From contig ML014138.1 in the NCBI GenBank assembly GCA_003615045.1, positions 62,001 through 126,000 of the forward strand: a stretch of 64,000 nucleotides of DNA. Reading direction: 5' to 3'. Made by a program: the position numbers and the translations under genes. The notes under the pieces are model-generated. The model saw only the letters and a program-made list of their open reading frames with translations, searched no databases and had not been told where the DNA came from. The number at the start of each line of letters is the position of its first letter. Positions within the stretch are counted from its first letter, which is position 1. Origin of the DNA: Caulochytrium protostelioides (taxonomy: Eukaryota; Chytridiomycota; Caulochytriomycetes; Caulochytriales; Caulochytriaceae). This document shows positions 1 to 13,100 of the stretch, in pieces.

Positions 1-2608
1 GTGGCGCGCGGGAGAGCCCCGCGTACGCGCCGGACCGACACGGCGGCCAGCGGGCCTCGCCTTCCCGCTGCCCGGCGTGGCCCCTTCTCCGCCGATCGTC
101 GTGGTCGGCGCACGCCGCGGGACAGAAGCAACGATGCAGTCAGACAGAAGAGCCGAGTCGGACGCGAGACGAGGCGCGTCGTTGCGCCGCGTCAGCGGCG
201 GTGCGTCAGTCGAGGCGTCCGGGCCGACCGGCTGACCGCCGACTGGTCCAGGGTGGGGTCGCCGTTGGGAGCGAAGCGTCAGCGAGGCTCTGGGGGGCCT
301 AGGGCGGCTGTCGTCTCGCTTCGTGGTGTAGCAGCTCAATCAGCCAAAGGCTGCGAGGATGGCCGAGGAGCGGTGGCGGCGGCGGTCTCGTTCGTGGCGT
401 CAGTGTCGTGTTGAAGTCTTGCTCTGGATAGGCGGCGATATGGTGGGTATGCGAATCTATGGGTCTATGTCGGAGTTTGCGAAAATGCAGGAAGCCATCC
501 GGATGGCTTAGACGGTATGAACCTTCCTGGGACAGATCGAGGTGGGATGTATGGATGTGACCGAGTGTGCTAACGCCATTTCCGCCGACAGCCGGATCGG
601 GCATGCAGGACCGCCTTTCTTGCCGATCCTCCGCTTGCCGTGCGCGGCGCGGCAGCCGTCGGCGGCCCCACCCCATGCGCGGCGTGGGGTTCCTCCGTGC
701 CTTCAAATTCGATTCCCGCACGCCGCAAGCCGCTCGCAGAGAGCCGTGCACCGCCATTTTCCGCGTTCGGATCGCCGCGTCGCCGAACGTAGCCAGAAGA
801 GCCGCGTCCGCTGGATACCACTGGATATCACGTCTCGGACTGGCTGCATCGCAGCTTCATTCGTCCACTGGGGTAGGCGTACCGCGATGGATGGATATGC
901 TTTTTCACGCCAATGTCGGCGGCTGTCAGGACGGCCGCGCTTTGCTGTGGGTCTCTGGCCCTTCCCGGGGAAACTCATCTTTCATTCTCCGCTGGCCCGC
1001 TGCCAAACGGGGTTGCCGAACGCGTGCACCAGGCAAGGTTGGTGTGAGGTGGGCCTTCGGTCCTTTTTCCTTTGAAGGAATCCGACCCTTCTGATTGCGA
1101 TGATCGCAGTCCTAACTCAATTCTGGATTTTCTTTTAATCCGATTACCAGAAGCTGAATGCGATACGTTCGATTCGTTGAACTCCACCAAGGGCCACACC
1201 TTCGGCGAAACATCGCCAGGAATGATCGACAGGCACCGTCATGAGAGGAAAGATGTGACCGCATCCGGATGTCGTCGTCTTTCCAGACGTGCATCGCGGT
1301 AGGATCGGCGTGCCATGAGTCATCTTAGCAAGCGGCCGATACCCAACTGATAGACCCAGTTCAGAGTAGCGTGCGATTCGCTTTCAGAATGCGTGTGATT
1401 CGCTTTGTGCCATGAGTGCAACGTCGTCGCCTGATATCAGCCCGGCTCGTTCGCATCAGCGAGGCGCCTCGTCGTCATCGCATCGTCGAGATCCCCCGTC
1501 TCGACTGGGCGCCATCCATGTGAATTGATACCACGCGTGCCCTCGTCTCGTGGCGCGGACAGCCTTCTTGAATCGTCCGGAGACTGACGGCATTTCGCCT
1601 CACAGTGCCAAGAAGGCCGCGGAGCCATGCTCCAGTCACTGTGCCGCAGGCACCGTTTCCGCAGCGCACGTCCGATGGGAGAGGGATGCGACGCGTGGCT
1701 TCGCTGCCGCTCTTTCCATATGCGCATGCGCGCTGGCGCAGGACCCCGGCGCGGCCCGGCGCGGCCCGGCGCTGCTGCGCCACGGCCCGGCACTTCCCGG
1801 CACCTGCATACCATGCGGCCGCAGCGCCCTGGATCGCCTCGCATGGCATGGCCGGTCGGCGCGGTGGCCTCCGCACACGATGGGTCGCGATGTGCATCGC
1901 GTCGCGTGTCCGCCCCTCGGCCACGACGCTGCGAGCCGATGCAGACCCCCGCGGGGCCGCGCCGCCGGCGGGCGCCACCGGCGGCACCGGGACGCGACGG
2001 CCGCGGGGAGGTCCGGGTGCCGCGCCGCCGTCCTGGGGCTTCAGGACTTCAGGGCTCAGGCTTCAGGGCTGCAGGCTTCAGGCGTGGCCGCCGCCGTCGC
2101 CGCTCGCGACTGTCGAAGACGCCACGATCTGGACCCGCGTGCTGGCAGGGAGGTCGTGGAGCCGTCGTCGCCGCCACCGCCAATCGTCGGAGATGTCGGC
2201 CATCGCCTGCGCTTGTCGGGGTCGTCGCCCGCTCGACGGGTGCGACGGACCATGCAGACCGGCGATAGGGGGCGACCGTCCATGGTCATGCCCATGTCCT
2301 TGTCGGAGTGTCACGCCTGGTCTTTTGATGGCGTTTTCAGAAGTCGACGCGTATCGAAACGGGTACGATGTCGGCTCGGGAAAGCAAGATGAAGACGATG
2401 GGAGGATCCCCATCGACACAGCGATGCCGATCCTTGTTTCCATCAAGGCTTTGCATGAATTCTAACGCCATCTCCGTGCATTGACGCCCTTGCTCCTTCC
2501 CCTCGAACGTCCCCACGTCCTTCTACGACATCACTATCCCGAGTTCCGAGTGACCACGCGTTTCCTCCGTCGAGCCACCCATTAACCCCCCGATAACCAC
2601 GCGCAGCC
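1..2608. other. Gene-free left flank
   Basis: No open frame here has recognisable motifs; those present are arginine- and proline-rich shadows of GC-rich DNA. A patch of short direct repeats built on CTTCAGG / GGGCT lies at about 2039-2085, and a GGCGCGGCCC duplication at about 1749-1772. The last part is presumably the promoter and 5' leader of the isopropylmalate synthase gene starting at 2609. I see no tRNA-like arms. Confidence 0.5.
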
Positions 2609-4595
2609 ATGGCACCCGTACCAAAGAACGCCGCGGGCAAGGAGAAGCTCTTCATCTTTGATACGACGCTCCGCGATGGCGAGCAGGTACGTTGTGCTCT
2701 TTCGTGGCTGGTCCCAAGATCAATGCCACGCAAGATCGGTCACCCTCGTTGCTGATGCCCAGATGGGTCACTCATCCCGATGCGACCATCCTTCCTCTTT
2801 GGCTGCATGACACTGCGGGCGTTTTTGCATTCACGATGGTATGATGTAGACGCCCGGCGTGACCTTGATGGTCAGCGAAAAGATCGAGATCGCTCGTCAG
2901 CTGTCGCGCCTGGGCGTGGACATCTGCGAGGCCGGGTTCCCAGCAGCGTCGGTGGGCGACTTTGAGTCGGTTCAGCGCGTGGCGCGGGAGGTGGGTCCGC
3001 TGACGGAGGGCCGCGCCTCGGGCGAGCCCATGACGATCGTCGGCCTGGCGCGGTCGGTGCCCGCGGACATCCAGCGCGCGTACGACGCCGTCAAGGACGC
3101 CCCGAAGCACCGCATCCACGTGTTCCTCGCAACGTCTGACATCCATCTCGAGTACAAACTCCGCATCTCGCGCGAGGAGTGTGTGAAGCGCGCCGTGGCG
3201 GCGGTCACGTTTGCCAAGTCGCTGTGCGCGGACATCGAGTTCTCGCCGGAGGACGCGAGCCGCTCGGACTGGGAATTCCTCGTGACCGTGCTCAGCGCCG
3301 TCGTCAAGGCGGGCGCCACGACGCTCAACATCCCCGATACCGTGGGCTACAACACGCCCGAAGCTTTCGGCGAGCTGATGGCGTACCTCGTCAAGCACGT
3401 CGAGGGCGCGGACCAGGTCGTGTTCTCGACGCACTGCCACAACGACCTGGGGCTCGCGACAGCGAACACGCTCGCGGGCGTACGCGGCGGCGCGCGCCAG
3501 GTGGAGGTGACGATCAACGGCATCGGCGAGCGCGCGGGCAACACAGCGTTGGAGGAAGTCGTGATGGCGATCCACACCCACGCCAAGAGCTTCCCGGTCT
3601 ACACGGACATCGACACGCGCCAGATCGTGCCGGCCAGCCAGCTGGTGACGAAGCGGACGGGGTGCGTGATCCAGGTCAACAAGGCCATCGTGGGCGGCAA
3701 CGCGTTCGCCCACGAGAGCGGGATCCACCAGGACGGCATGCTCAAGAACCGCGAGACGTACGAGATCATCTCACCCGAGCTCATTGGCCTGACACAGAGC
3801 AACGGCCTCGTGCTCGGGAAGCACTCGGGCCGCAATGCGTTCCGCTCGCACCTCGAGGCCCTGCTCCGCGACTCACCCAACCACGATCTGTTCGTCCGCG
3901 AGCCGAAGCTCGTCGATACGCTGTTTGTGCGGTTCAAGGAGATGGCCGACGCCAAGAAGAGCGGTGTCACCGACAGCGATCTCTACGCCTTGCTCGACGA
4001 GGTCCTGCACCTCCAGTCGAGCGGGTTCGAGTCCTTCCGTCTCGAGCACTGCCAGGTCGTCAGCGGCTCGCATACCCTCGCGACCGCCACCATCGCCCTC
4101 TGGGACCGCCGCGGCCTGACCGACGCCGACGCTGATGGCGATGCCGCCGCGGCAGCGGAAGCGAACGAGGACACGTCGCCGCTCACAACGACCACGTCGC
4201 GCAGCGCCGAAGACCCCCGCCGCGGCAAGCGCCTCCAGGACGCCGCCGTCGCCGACGGCCCCGTCGCGGCCATCTTCTCGGCGATCAACCGCCTCGTCGG
4301 CATCCACGACGACCGCGTGCTGACGCGGTACGAGGTGCAGGCCGTGACCGAGGGCAGCGACGCGCTGGGCCGCGTCGTGGTGCGCATCGCGCCGTCGGAG
4401 CGCGCCGTGGCGTCAGGCGACGCCGCGCCTGCCATCAGCGAGCGCGACATGTACCAGGGCGCCGGCACCCACGAGGACATCCTCCAAGCCAGCGCGCGCG
4501 CCTACCTCAACGCTATCAACAAGATGCTGGATGCCGAGGCCGCCAAGCGCCGCTACGGCGAGGCGCAGCAGCAGGAGCGCCGCGTCAATGTTTAA
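2609..4595 (+). CDS. LEU4: 2-isopropylmalate synthase (LeuA type 1), two exons
   Basis: Catalyses the first committed step of leucine synthesis, condensing 2-oxoisovalerate with acetyl-CoA. Exon 1 is 2609-2686 (26 codons), the intron 2687-2849 (GTACGT...TAG, 163 nt), exon 2 2850-4595; about 607 residues. Splicing rebuilds the HMGL-like active-site motif LRDGEQ|TPGVTL (residues 21-32), cut by the intron exactly after Gln26. Further TIM-barrel motifs are the metal-binding THCHNDLG near residue 220, [13 protein letters not shown], and [18 protein letters not shown]. The C-terminal LeuA regulatory domain is present but interrupted by an Ala/Asp/Glu/Thr-rich insert encoded around 4120-4230. No clear mitochondrial presequence is visible. 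The motifs match the plant/bacterial LeuA type, not the Dikarya LEU4 type, which agrees with published phylogeny for zygomycete and chytrid enzymes. Citramalate synthase is a less likely alternative. The gene symbol is by function only. Confidence 0.92.
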
Positions 4596-4640
4596 GCAAT
4601 GTTTACGCAATGTTTAAGCTATGTTTAAGCTATGTTTAAG
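4586..4640 (+). repeat. 11-nt tandem repeat across the LEU stop codon
   Basis: Five head-to-tail 11-nt units of the form CAATGTTTAAG, with small changes (A to C in unit 2, CA to CT in units 4 and 5). The TAA stop of the isopropylmalate synthase gene (4593-4595) lies inside the first unit, and most other units carry TAA too. The repeat is A/T-rich in otherwise GC-rich DNA. Confidence 0.9.
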
Positions 4641-5305
4641 CGGGTAACTGTAAAATCCTACGATATGGTACGCAATGGAAAAGAAGGCTCATGCGGCCTC
4701 AACGAAGGACGTCGTTTTGGCCATAAGAGGCGCTTTTGTTTTCTGATGGTTGGTGAGGATGGCGGCGGCCTTTTTTTTTTCTTACTGGTGGCGCCTCGAG
4801 GGCGGACGATCTCACGGACGCCACACACACGCGCTTGTCGTTGGATGGCGGGACGCGCCGAGCTGCGGCCGGCCCTCGCATGCCCTCGCACGCGCCACAT
4901 GGGCGCGTTGTCTTGCATGTCGGTCCATCACACCGCCGGTCGGCCGCACGCGTCATGGCGCGGAGTTGGCGATCACATACAAGGCGACAGCGCCACGAGC
5001 CACGTGGGCGGCGGCGGCGCCGGCACCGGCGGGAGGGTCCTCATCCGACAGCGGGATGCCGACGTCGTTCTGCCGCGCGGCGTTGGGCACTCCGGCATTC
5101 TGTCCTGAAGCTCATAGCACCATTGGCTCCCGCTGTTCTGATACGCGCGCGCGTGACAAATCCGACTCCGGCGATACGACAGCGATTCCGCGGCTGTCGC
5201 TCCTTTTCTCTATCTTTTTCGGCGTGTGGGTCGTTTCCGCACCGACGGTCGCGCTGCACGTTTCTCGCGGCTGACCGGTGCGCCGCTCAGGACGCTGCCG
5301 CCGCC
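4641..5305. other. Intergenic, LEU to SPP
   Basis: About 0.66 kb between two tandem plus-strand genes. It contains a T10 run near 4771 and no coding potential that I trust. It should include the 3' end of the LEU transcript and the promoter of the peptidase gene. Confidence 0.5.
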
Positions 5306-6989
5306 ATGGACGCCGTCTACCAGACCACGACATTCGCCGCCGGCCTGCTGCCGGCAGGCTTCGACGGCGAGCTCTACTTTGCCTATCTCATGCTGGAGGT
5401 CCTCGCCGTCGTCCCGATCTATGCGGGCGCTTGGGCCGGCTTGAAGCTCAAGTCCGCCCATGACCAGGTAAGCCGCCCCTGCTGAGACGGGACCGGCCGC
5501 GACGCCGCCATGGCTGACCGGGCCGCCGCGCATCCTCGGTGCGCGTTCCCATGTTGCGCGCTTAGGTATAAAGTGCACTCACTCACCCACTCTTATGCAA
5601 TGATGCGACTTGAATGGTATGATACCATGCGATCCCATACGGTGCTGCTCGGCATGTTCGATCGCGATCGCGGGTTAGGCCGCGGAGGACAGCGACGCGG
5701 AGAGCGATGACGAGGACGAGGAGGACGAAGACTACTTCAGTTTCGACGACGCGCGCTGGTTCCCCGTCATGGGCTCCGCCACACTGCTCGGCCTCTACAT
5801 GGTCATCAAGTTCGTCGACCGCCGCTACCTAGACTACCTGATCACGGCATACTTTTCGGTGCTGGGCGTCGTCGCGCTCTCGCAGCTCTTCCTCACTACC
5901 GCGCGCAAGCTGCTCCACCGGCCCTTCCGCGGCGACTACCATCTCGCGATCCACCACCGCCCCGCCGACGAGCTCGTGCTCTCCTACAACTTCGGGCCTG
6001 TCCACATCGCCTGCATGGCCCTCGCCCTGCTGCTTACCGTCTACTATGTCATCTCGAGCCACTGGGTCGTCAGCAACCTCTATGGTGAAGCGTTCGCCCT
6101 GACCGCTGTCCAGCTCTTCCGTCTCGACTCCTTCGCCACCGGCATCCTGCTGCTCAGCGGCCTCTTCCTCTACGACATCTTCTGGGTATTCGGCACCGAC
6201 GTGATGGTCACGGTCGCACGCAACTTCAATGCGCCCATCAAGGTCGTTTGGCCCAAGAACATCCTTGCCGTGCTCCGCAGCGGCCACTGGTGGCATCCGA
6301 CGCCGCCGCCCGGCGGCATGGACGCCACCATGCTCGGGCTCGGCGACATCGTCATCCCGGGCGTCTTCATCGCGCTCTGCCTGGTGTTCGACCAGCACCT
6401 CTACCGCCAGACCCCGCGCGGCAAGCTCCACCGCCACGCCGCGCACTTCCCGCGGCCCTACTTCATCACGTGCATGATCGCCTACGTGGTCGGGCTGACG
6501 ACGACGATCTTCATTATGCACACCTTCCGCGCCGCCCAGCCCGCCCTGCTGTACCTCAGCCCGGCGTGCATCCTCTCGGTCCTGCTGACCGCCTTTATCC
6601 GCGGCGACCTCAAGACCATGATGGCCTTCCGGCCCCAGGAGATGCAGAAGAAGGCGTCCAAGACGGCCGTCGATGTCGCGGACGGCGACGTCGATGGCGA
6701 TGCCGACGGCGAAGACGACGTGGTCTACGAGGACGAGGAGGGCCTCGACGACGACAGCCTCGTGCTGTCCGACGATGACGGCGACTCGATCGATCTGGAT
6801 GCGGACGTCGACGCCGACGTCGACGCCGATGCCGACACGGCCCCGACCTCGCGTCGTGCACGTCGCGCTGGAACCGCGAAGCAGCTCCGCGCCAAGGCGG
6901 CCGCCGTCAAGGAAGAGCTCATTGAGCCGCTGTCCGAGGCCCGCGCGGCCCGCAACCTCCGTCCGCGTCGCGGCGCCCGTCCCTCGTAG
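5306..6989 (+). CDS. Signal peptide peptidase (intramembrane aspartyl protease), two exons
   Basis: An ER-membrane GXGD aspartyl protease of the HM13/SPP group, which cleaves leftover signal peptides and tail-anchored substrates inside the bilayer. Exon 1 is 5306-5467 (54 codons), the intron 5468-5678 (211 nt, GTAAGC...TTAG), exon 2 5679-6989; 490 residues. The family signatures are all present: YDIFWVFGTDVMVTVA with catalytic Asp220, MLGLGDIVIPG with catalytic Asp277, and the QPALLYL motif at about 341-347. About nine hydrophobic segments can be seen. Exon 2 opens with a strongly acidic loop (residues 58-72, mostly D/E). The C-terminal tail, after the last helix, is long, with Asp/Val repeats and then an Arg/Ala-rich end; no KKXX retrieval signal is visible, unlike human SPP. 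Assignment to SPP over SPPL rests on the near-identical active-site segments. Confidence 0.93.
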
Positions 6990-7187
6990 CGGGTCCGATC
7001 GCGTATTCGCCCACGTGGCGGATCCGGCGATGCGCCAGACGCCGAGCAGTATGCGCAGCCGTGCGAGACAGACTCGCTGCCGGCTGTCGCTGCGTGGACA
7101 TTTTCATATGTAACAAAACTCCGATTCGACCCATCGGCGCCCATGCAACGCGGATCTGGCTGGGAGGGGAAGGCAGGCTCGGCCCGT

Positions 7188-10100
7188 CTACCGCGAGGGG
7201 CGCGGACAGGGCGACACGACCAGCGCGTCGTCGGGCGTGACGCCCAGCAGCCGCGCGATCTGTGTATGGCGCGCGACGGCGTCGTCAAGCCGCGTTTGGA
7301 GCGCGGCATCGGCCAGATCCGGCGGCGCGTGCGGTGCACTCAGCAGCAACGCGTGGCCAAGGAAGACGAGCGGGAGCGTGGCTTGGGCGTCCGCGAGCGA
7401 GGCCGCCGACCGGCGTCGCGGCAAGGTGCGGGCCGGGACGGCGGCCGATGCGGAGGCCGACGTGGCCCCCGACGGCGCGGCCGATCCCGTGGCCGACCGC
7501 GCATACGACGCGGAGGGCGCGTCCTGGAACGCATCGAGCGAATCGAGCAGCTGGAGCTGGAGGTGTTCCTGCTGGAGCCAGGCGCGCTGCGCGTCGTCGG
7601 GCCACTTCGGGAGGATGCGGATGACGCGGTCGCGGTCGACCGACTGCCGCGGACTGAGGCCGTCTTGGACCTGGAGTTTGGCCAGCAGCGCGGCCATGAC
7701 GGCCTGGAAGGTCAGCTTCGCGACGGCCAGTGCGCACGCCGGGTCATACCACGGCACGACCGGCCGATCGCCAGTCTCGTGGCGATCCGCCGACGCCGCG
7801 AGGCGCGGGCCGACAGAACACGGCTGGCAGAGGAGCGTCCATGCTGTGCCAAGCGTGATGGCGGTCCCGTCGGCGGCCGCGTCGTCCTCGCTACTGACGT
7901 CGCGCAGCAGCTGCATGACGGCGCGATGGACGCGCTGGTCGGCGTCATCGGCGTCGGGCTGCATATCGTAACACGCGTGCGCGGCCTCGTAAGCGTCGCG
8001 CCAGAGGTCCGAGACGAGACTCTTCGCGGCGTCAATGGCCGAGACGTCCAGCGCCGCCGCGAGCGCCAGCGTCGACCGGAGCCCGCGGCGCGTCGCGACG
8101 GCGTGCTCGATGAAACGGGCGCGCGCGTCCTGGACGCGATCGTCAAGCGACTCGGTCTCGGACGCGGTCACGGAGCCGTCATCGGACCCGCTCGCGTCGT
8201 CGGCATCGTCGTCGACCCGTCCCGGCGGCGCGGTCCAGGGACTCGGCGGGTGGAAGAGGCCTTCGGGCCCGAACCCGCGGCCCGAGAGGAAGCAGCGGAT
8301 GAGAAGGCCGTGGTGCTGGCGTGGCAATGGCAGCCGCAGTGCGTGCTGCAGGAGACGCGCCATCAGGCGGTGCCGTTCCACCGCGCGCTCGCTGATCGCT
8401 ACACCCATCGCGTCTTGAAACGCCATCTCGCCGCTCATGCGGCCCGCATCGATCCCCGCCGCGCCGCGCGCCGTCGCGTTACTCGCGCCGCCGCCGCCGT
8501 GGGCAAGGGGATGGCTGGCGCCGCCACCGTCGTCGAAGCCGCCGGGCGCGGCGCCCGGAGCCGCGTGGTGTAGCTGGGGCGTCACGCGGTACGGCTCCGG
8601 CTCGTGCAGCCCCACCTGCGTCCAGCGCAGGACATCGCGCAGCGCGCCGTTCCAGTACCCCGACGGATGGCTCGCGTAGCCGACGGCGGCCATGAGCATG
8701 CGACGCATCGCGGCGGTGTGGTGGACGCCGGTGGCGCGTCGACGGCGCCAAGTGAACCGCGACAGCAGATGCTCGAGCTGGCCCAGCCAGGCGAGTAAAG
8801 CGGGCGACGGCGGCGGTAGTAACGAAGACGACGACGACGACGGTGACAACAACGGGGGCTTGGTGCTGCTCGTCCGCTCACGAGTGAAATCGCGGGTGAA
8901 ATCGCGGGTATACTGCTGCACGAGCCGCGCGAAGGGAGCCGCAAATAAGCGCTCATAAAGCATCAGCAGCAGGAGATTCGACAGCATGGGTGACCGCACG
9001 CCGTCAAGTTCCAACCACACGGCGTCCGGGACCCCTGACCACGAAGCCTGCGCCAAACCGACGACGTCCTCCTGACCGGACGACGGGGAGACCGCGGCGA
9101 GCCGCTCGCAGATCATCCAGAAGAGCGAGACGTGCGCCATCACTGTCGCGTCCATCGCGTGGCTGTCCGAATCGATGGGCGCGAGATGATGACGCTCCTC
9201 AAGGAGCACGCATAGGGCCGACCTTTCGTCCAGCCGGACATAGCGCTGGGACAGGAGTCCGTGGGGCCCCGCGGGCGAGCAAGATCCTGACCCAGCCGGC
9301 GAGCGGGGTCCTGGAGCAGCAGGCTCGACGGCAGCAGACCACATCATCTGGAGCTGGTGACGGGCGATATAGGCCGCCAGACTGGTCTGCTCGGTGGCGT
9401 CCAGCTGGCGCGCCGTGATATGGCGCACGATCGCGGGATGGACCATCTTTTGGAGAAGCAGGCAGGTCTTGAGCGACGCCATGAGCGCCGCGGCGTCGGC
9501 CACCGCGTCGCGCAGACAAGTCACCAGCACGATTGCGAGGGTCAGCTGCGTCGTATGCCAGCAGAAGTGAACCAGATGGGCTTCGAGCGTGGCTTGGCTC
9601 GCTCGGCTCGAGATCGTGCCGAGGCCGTGGGTCGCGTGGACCATCAGGTCACGCCACGCGGCTTGCCACGTGGCCGGGGCAGGCACCAGCGACGGCGCGG
9701 CCGCCGACGGGGACGGCCCGTCCCAGAGCGACGGGACGGCGAGCCGCGCCGTCTGAAGCTCAAGATAGAGCAGCCATAGCCGCACCATGGCTTCGTACGA
9801 CACCAGCTCAAAGAGCAGCTGGAGATGCTGGCTAAACATCGCATGATCGCCGGCATCGTCGCCGCTGCGGGTGGGTTGGGGGCGGCGGCTGCCGCTGCGT
9901 GGGCTGCACGGGTCACCGCGTCCGCCATGCGGCGCCCGGTCATGGTCATGGCCGGGAGCGTCGTCGCCAACATCCACCGCGTCGACCTCGACATCGACAT
10001 CGACATCGAGCTCGTCTTCAGGAACCGCGATGGCCGACACGGACGATGTCTGCGCGCCGGGATGCCCGGCGCCCGCCACGCGACGGCGGAGAACCTCCAT

Positions 10101-13100
10101 GAGCGGCGCAAAGAGGAACATCGCCAAGTGCATCATGAATGGGTCGGCCGGCGCCCCAGGTCCGGGCGACGCTCCCGCGGCCGTCAGCGGAGACGCCGCC
10201 GTGGCCGCCGCTGGCGCACCATGGGGGGTGTCGGGCCGACGGCGCAGACGGAACAGCGGTCCCGCCGGCGCGGCCTCGCTCAGACGCCGTCGGCGACGTC
10301 GGCCGCCGCCGGAATGGGGTGGCCGGTCGCCTGCATCGCACTCAAGGTCGAGATCGAGGTCGGCGTCTAGGTCGGGATCGGCATCCGCGCCATCGTCGAG
10401 GTCGGCGCCGCCGCCGGGGCCGGGCGCGGGCACGGCCTCGAAGGCGTCGATGAAAGCGGCCATGGTGACGCGGTCGGCCACGCCGCGGTCGTAGAGGGCG
10501 CTGGGCGCGCGGATCGCGTCGAGGGCCTTGAGGTGGTAGTCGTAGTAGACGATCAGCAAGCAGCGCTCAAACAGCCACGGGCAGTGACACCGCGCGTAGG
10601 CGCGGCGCAGGGACCGCACCGGCCACGGCCACACGGGCCGGCGGCCCTCCACGTGGCTGCCCACGTGGTTCAAAAACAGCACGGCAAACTGGGACTCGAA
10701 CGCGGCCGTCTGGCCCGGTTCAGGAAGGCTCTGCAGCAGCGACTGATACGTCTCGGGCGACGCGTAGATCTGGCGGTCCGCGTGCTTGGCCTCCTGGCAC
10801 CGGCCGCGCAGGCGGAGCAGGATCTCGTCGTTGCGCGCGTTGTCCTCGAACGTCGACAGCACGTCCGTCAGGTCCAGCACGTGGGCGGCCGGTACGCGCG
10901 GGCGCTGCAGGGCGTCGGCAAGGGCGCCGCCGCCGACAGCGCCGCCCGCGGCGTCGGTGAAGCCGTGCGCCCCAGGCGCGCCTCGCAGGAGCCCATGGGC
11001 GGCGGCGCGGCCGGCGAGACCGGGCAGCTGCTGGGCGCGCTGGGCGGCCGCGACCCACTCCTGCTCGAGCAAGTGCGGCGGGAGCACGACTTGGAGCAGC
11101 TGCCCGTCACGGTCGAGGAGATACGTCTCGGCCAGCGCCACGTCGGCGGCGCCGTCGTCGTCGGGATCGTCGGGATCGTCGGTGCCCGCGCCGTCCCGCG
11201 GCAGCGACGTGGGTGTAGGTGTCGTGGTCAGCAGCAAGCCGTTGGCAGGCAGCTGTCCCGCCCAGATGCGCATGCCGTGACGGACGCGGAAGATGTGCAG
11301 CACGCCGCGCGGCGTGTAGATCACCAGCGCGAGCAGCACCATCGGCTGGCCGCGGACCGAGCATCCCGCGCGGTACTGGATCCACCCCGTCTGCGCGTCG
11401 CGGTAGCCTTTCCAGATGCGAAGGATCTCGCCCTCGTCGGTGTCGAGCAGCAGGACGCGGCCGAGCGCGTCGGTCAGCACCGCGAGACTGGACTTGCCGG
11501 TCAGCGGGTGGACGGGCGCGCAGCGGATCGTGAGCATCGTGCGGTGCGGATCGACGAGGTGCACGATGGAGGGGATCTTGGTCGCCGCCGAGGACGGATC
11601 GGCGCGGCTGCCGCCCAGCGCGTTCGCCGCCGACAGCGATGCGGACGCTGTGGACGCGGCCGCGGCCGCGGCCTGGGATGCCGTTGCCGACGCGGGCGAG
11701 CCGCGGGACCCCGCCGGGCTCGATGGCGCCGCCGCCGACGCCGCGCTGGACCCCGAGGCGGCGGGGTCGGAGGAAAAGAAGGACCGCGCATAGGACATCG
11801 CGTGGGACACGACGGACGTCACGTGCGATGTGAGCTGGTTGAAGTGCGACGCGAAGCGGTGCTCGGTGCAGCCGTAGAAGACGACCATGTTGACGCCGAC
11901 GCCGACGAGGCGCACGACGTAGGGCATCGGGACGTGGGTGCCGTCGAGATGGCTCAGCGTCGGGCCGGCGAGCCGCGAGGCCGCCGTCGGGCCGATCGAG
12001 ACGACCTGGTGCAGAATGTCCTGCGACGCAATATGGAACTTTTGGTAACGCACGTCCGTCTTGAGGCAGGCCGGCCGCGGCGCCGCGCCGTCGGCCCTCT
12101 CGGCGACCTGGGCGGCTTCGTGCAGGAGGGCCGCAAAGACCTCGGGCTCAATGAGCACCATCCGGTGGTCCTGGTAGGTGATGGCGACCTCCGGGACGCC
12201 GTCGGGCCGTGCGGCGCCGGCGCTCGGGGGCGATGGTGAGACGCCGTGCCCGGGCGCCGACGTCGCCGACGGCGTCCGCGCGCCGGCCGCGGGTGCGGCG
12301 GGAGGGTCGGCCGGATCCACGTAGCGGACGCGCAGATCGGTGACGGCGGACTCGTGGAACTGCTGGGTCCAGACGACGTGACCGTCGTCATTGAGCATCG
12401 CGACGGCGCCGGACGCCAGGCCCAAGAGGTACCAGTACCGCGGGCGGCGGCGGCGGCCCTGCGACGGCGTACCGCTGGCGCCGGCGCTGGTGGCGCGGCG
12501 GGACGATCCCGACGACGACGCGGCGGCGGCGGACGCCTCGGAGGAGGCGGGGCACGCCGTCGCAGCCGGCCGAGGCGACACGGACACGAGGCCGACGAGG
12601 GCCGTGATGGCGTCCCGCTGCGGCGCGGGACTCGACACCGACACGTGCGCGGGCGCCGCGGTGACGGCGAGCGGCGAATGTCCCGCGGCGGCGGCATCGG
12701 CGCGCGGCGGCCGCGGGGGCGCCGTGCCCTCGGCGACGCGGAGAAAGCGCATGCCGTACGCCGCCGCGACGCGGCGCAGGATCACGAAGCGGTCGGCGGT
12801 CGCGAGGATCAGGCGCTCGTGGCGTGGGAACACAAAGGCCTTCAGCCGACCGTCGGCAATGACGCCCGCGAGCCGCTCGGCAGGCGGCGACGGCCGCGCC
12901 GACGCCCGCGCGGTCGCGCGGCCGTACCCGCCGGCCGTGGCGGCCGTGGCATCAACGTCGCCGCCGCCGCCGCCGCCGCCGCCGCGCCGCGGGTCCGAAC
13001 CGCGCCGGTCCCGCCGGCGGAGACGGGCGTGGCTCGCGGCGTCCGACAGCTCCGCGGCGGCGGTGTCGCAGAGCCCGATCGGCGGCCAGTCGGCCTCGGG

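Noticed and set aside
670-730. TTCGATTCC-like T-loop sequence suggesting a tRNA
   Set aside because: Flanking 5-nt arms do not pair and no anticodon or acceptor stem could be built; the same failed for TTCGATT near 1165.
10533-12239. 568-residue plus-strand open frame, and similar long frames at 7143-8573, 12246-13760 and 39244-40815
   Set aside because: They are antisense or out-of-frame shadows of the RAB3GAP2-like and WSC genes; they consist of Arg/Ala/Gly/His-rich sequence with no domains.
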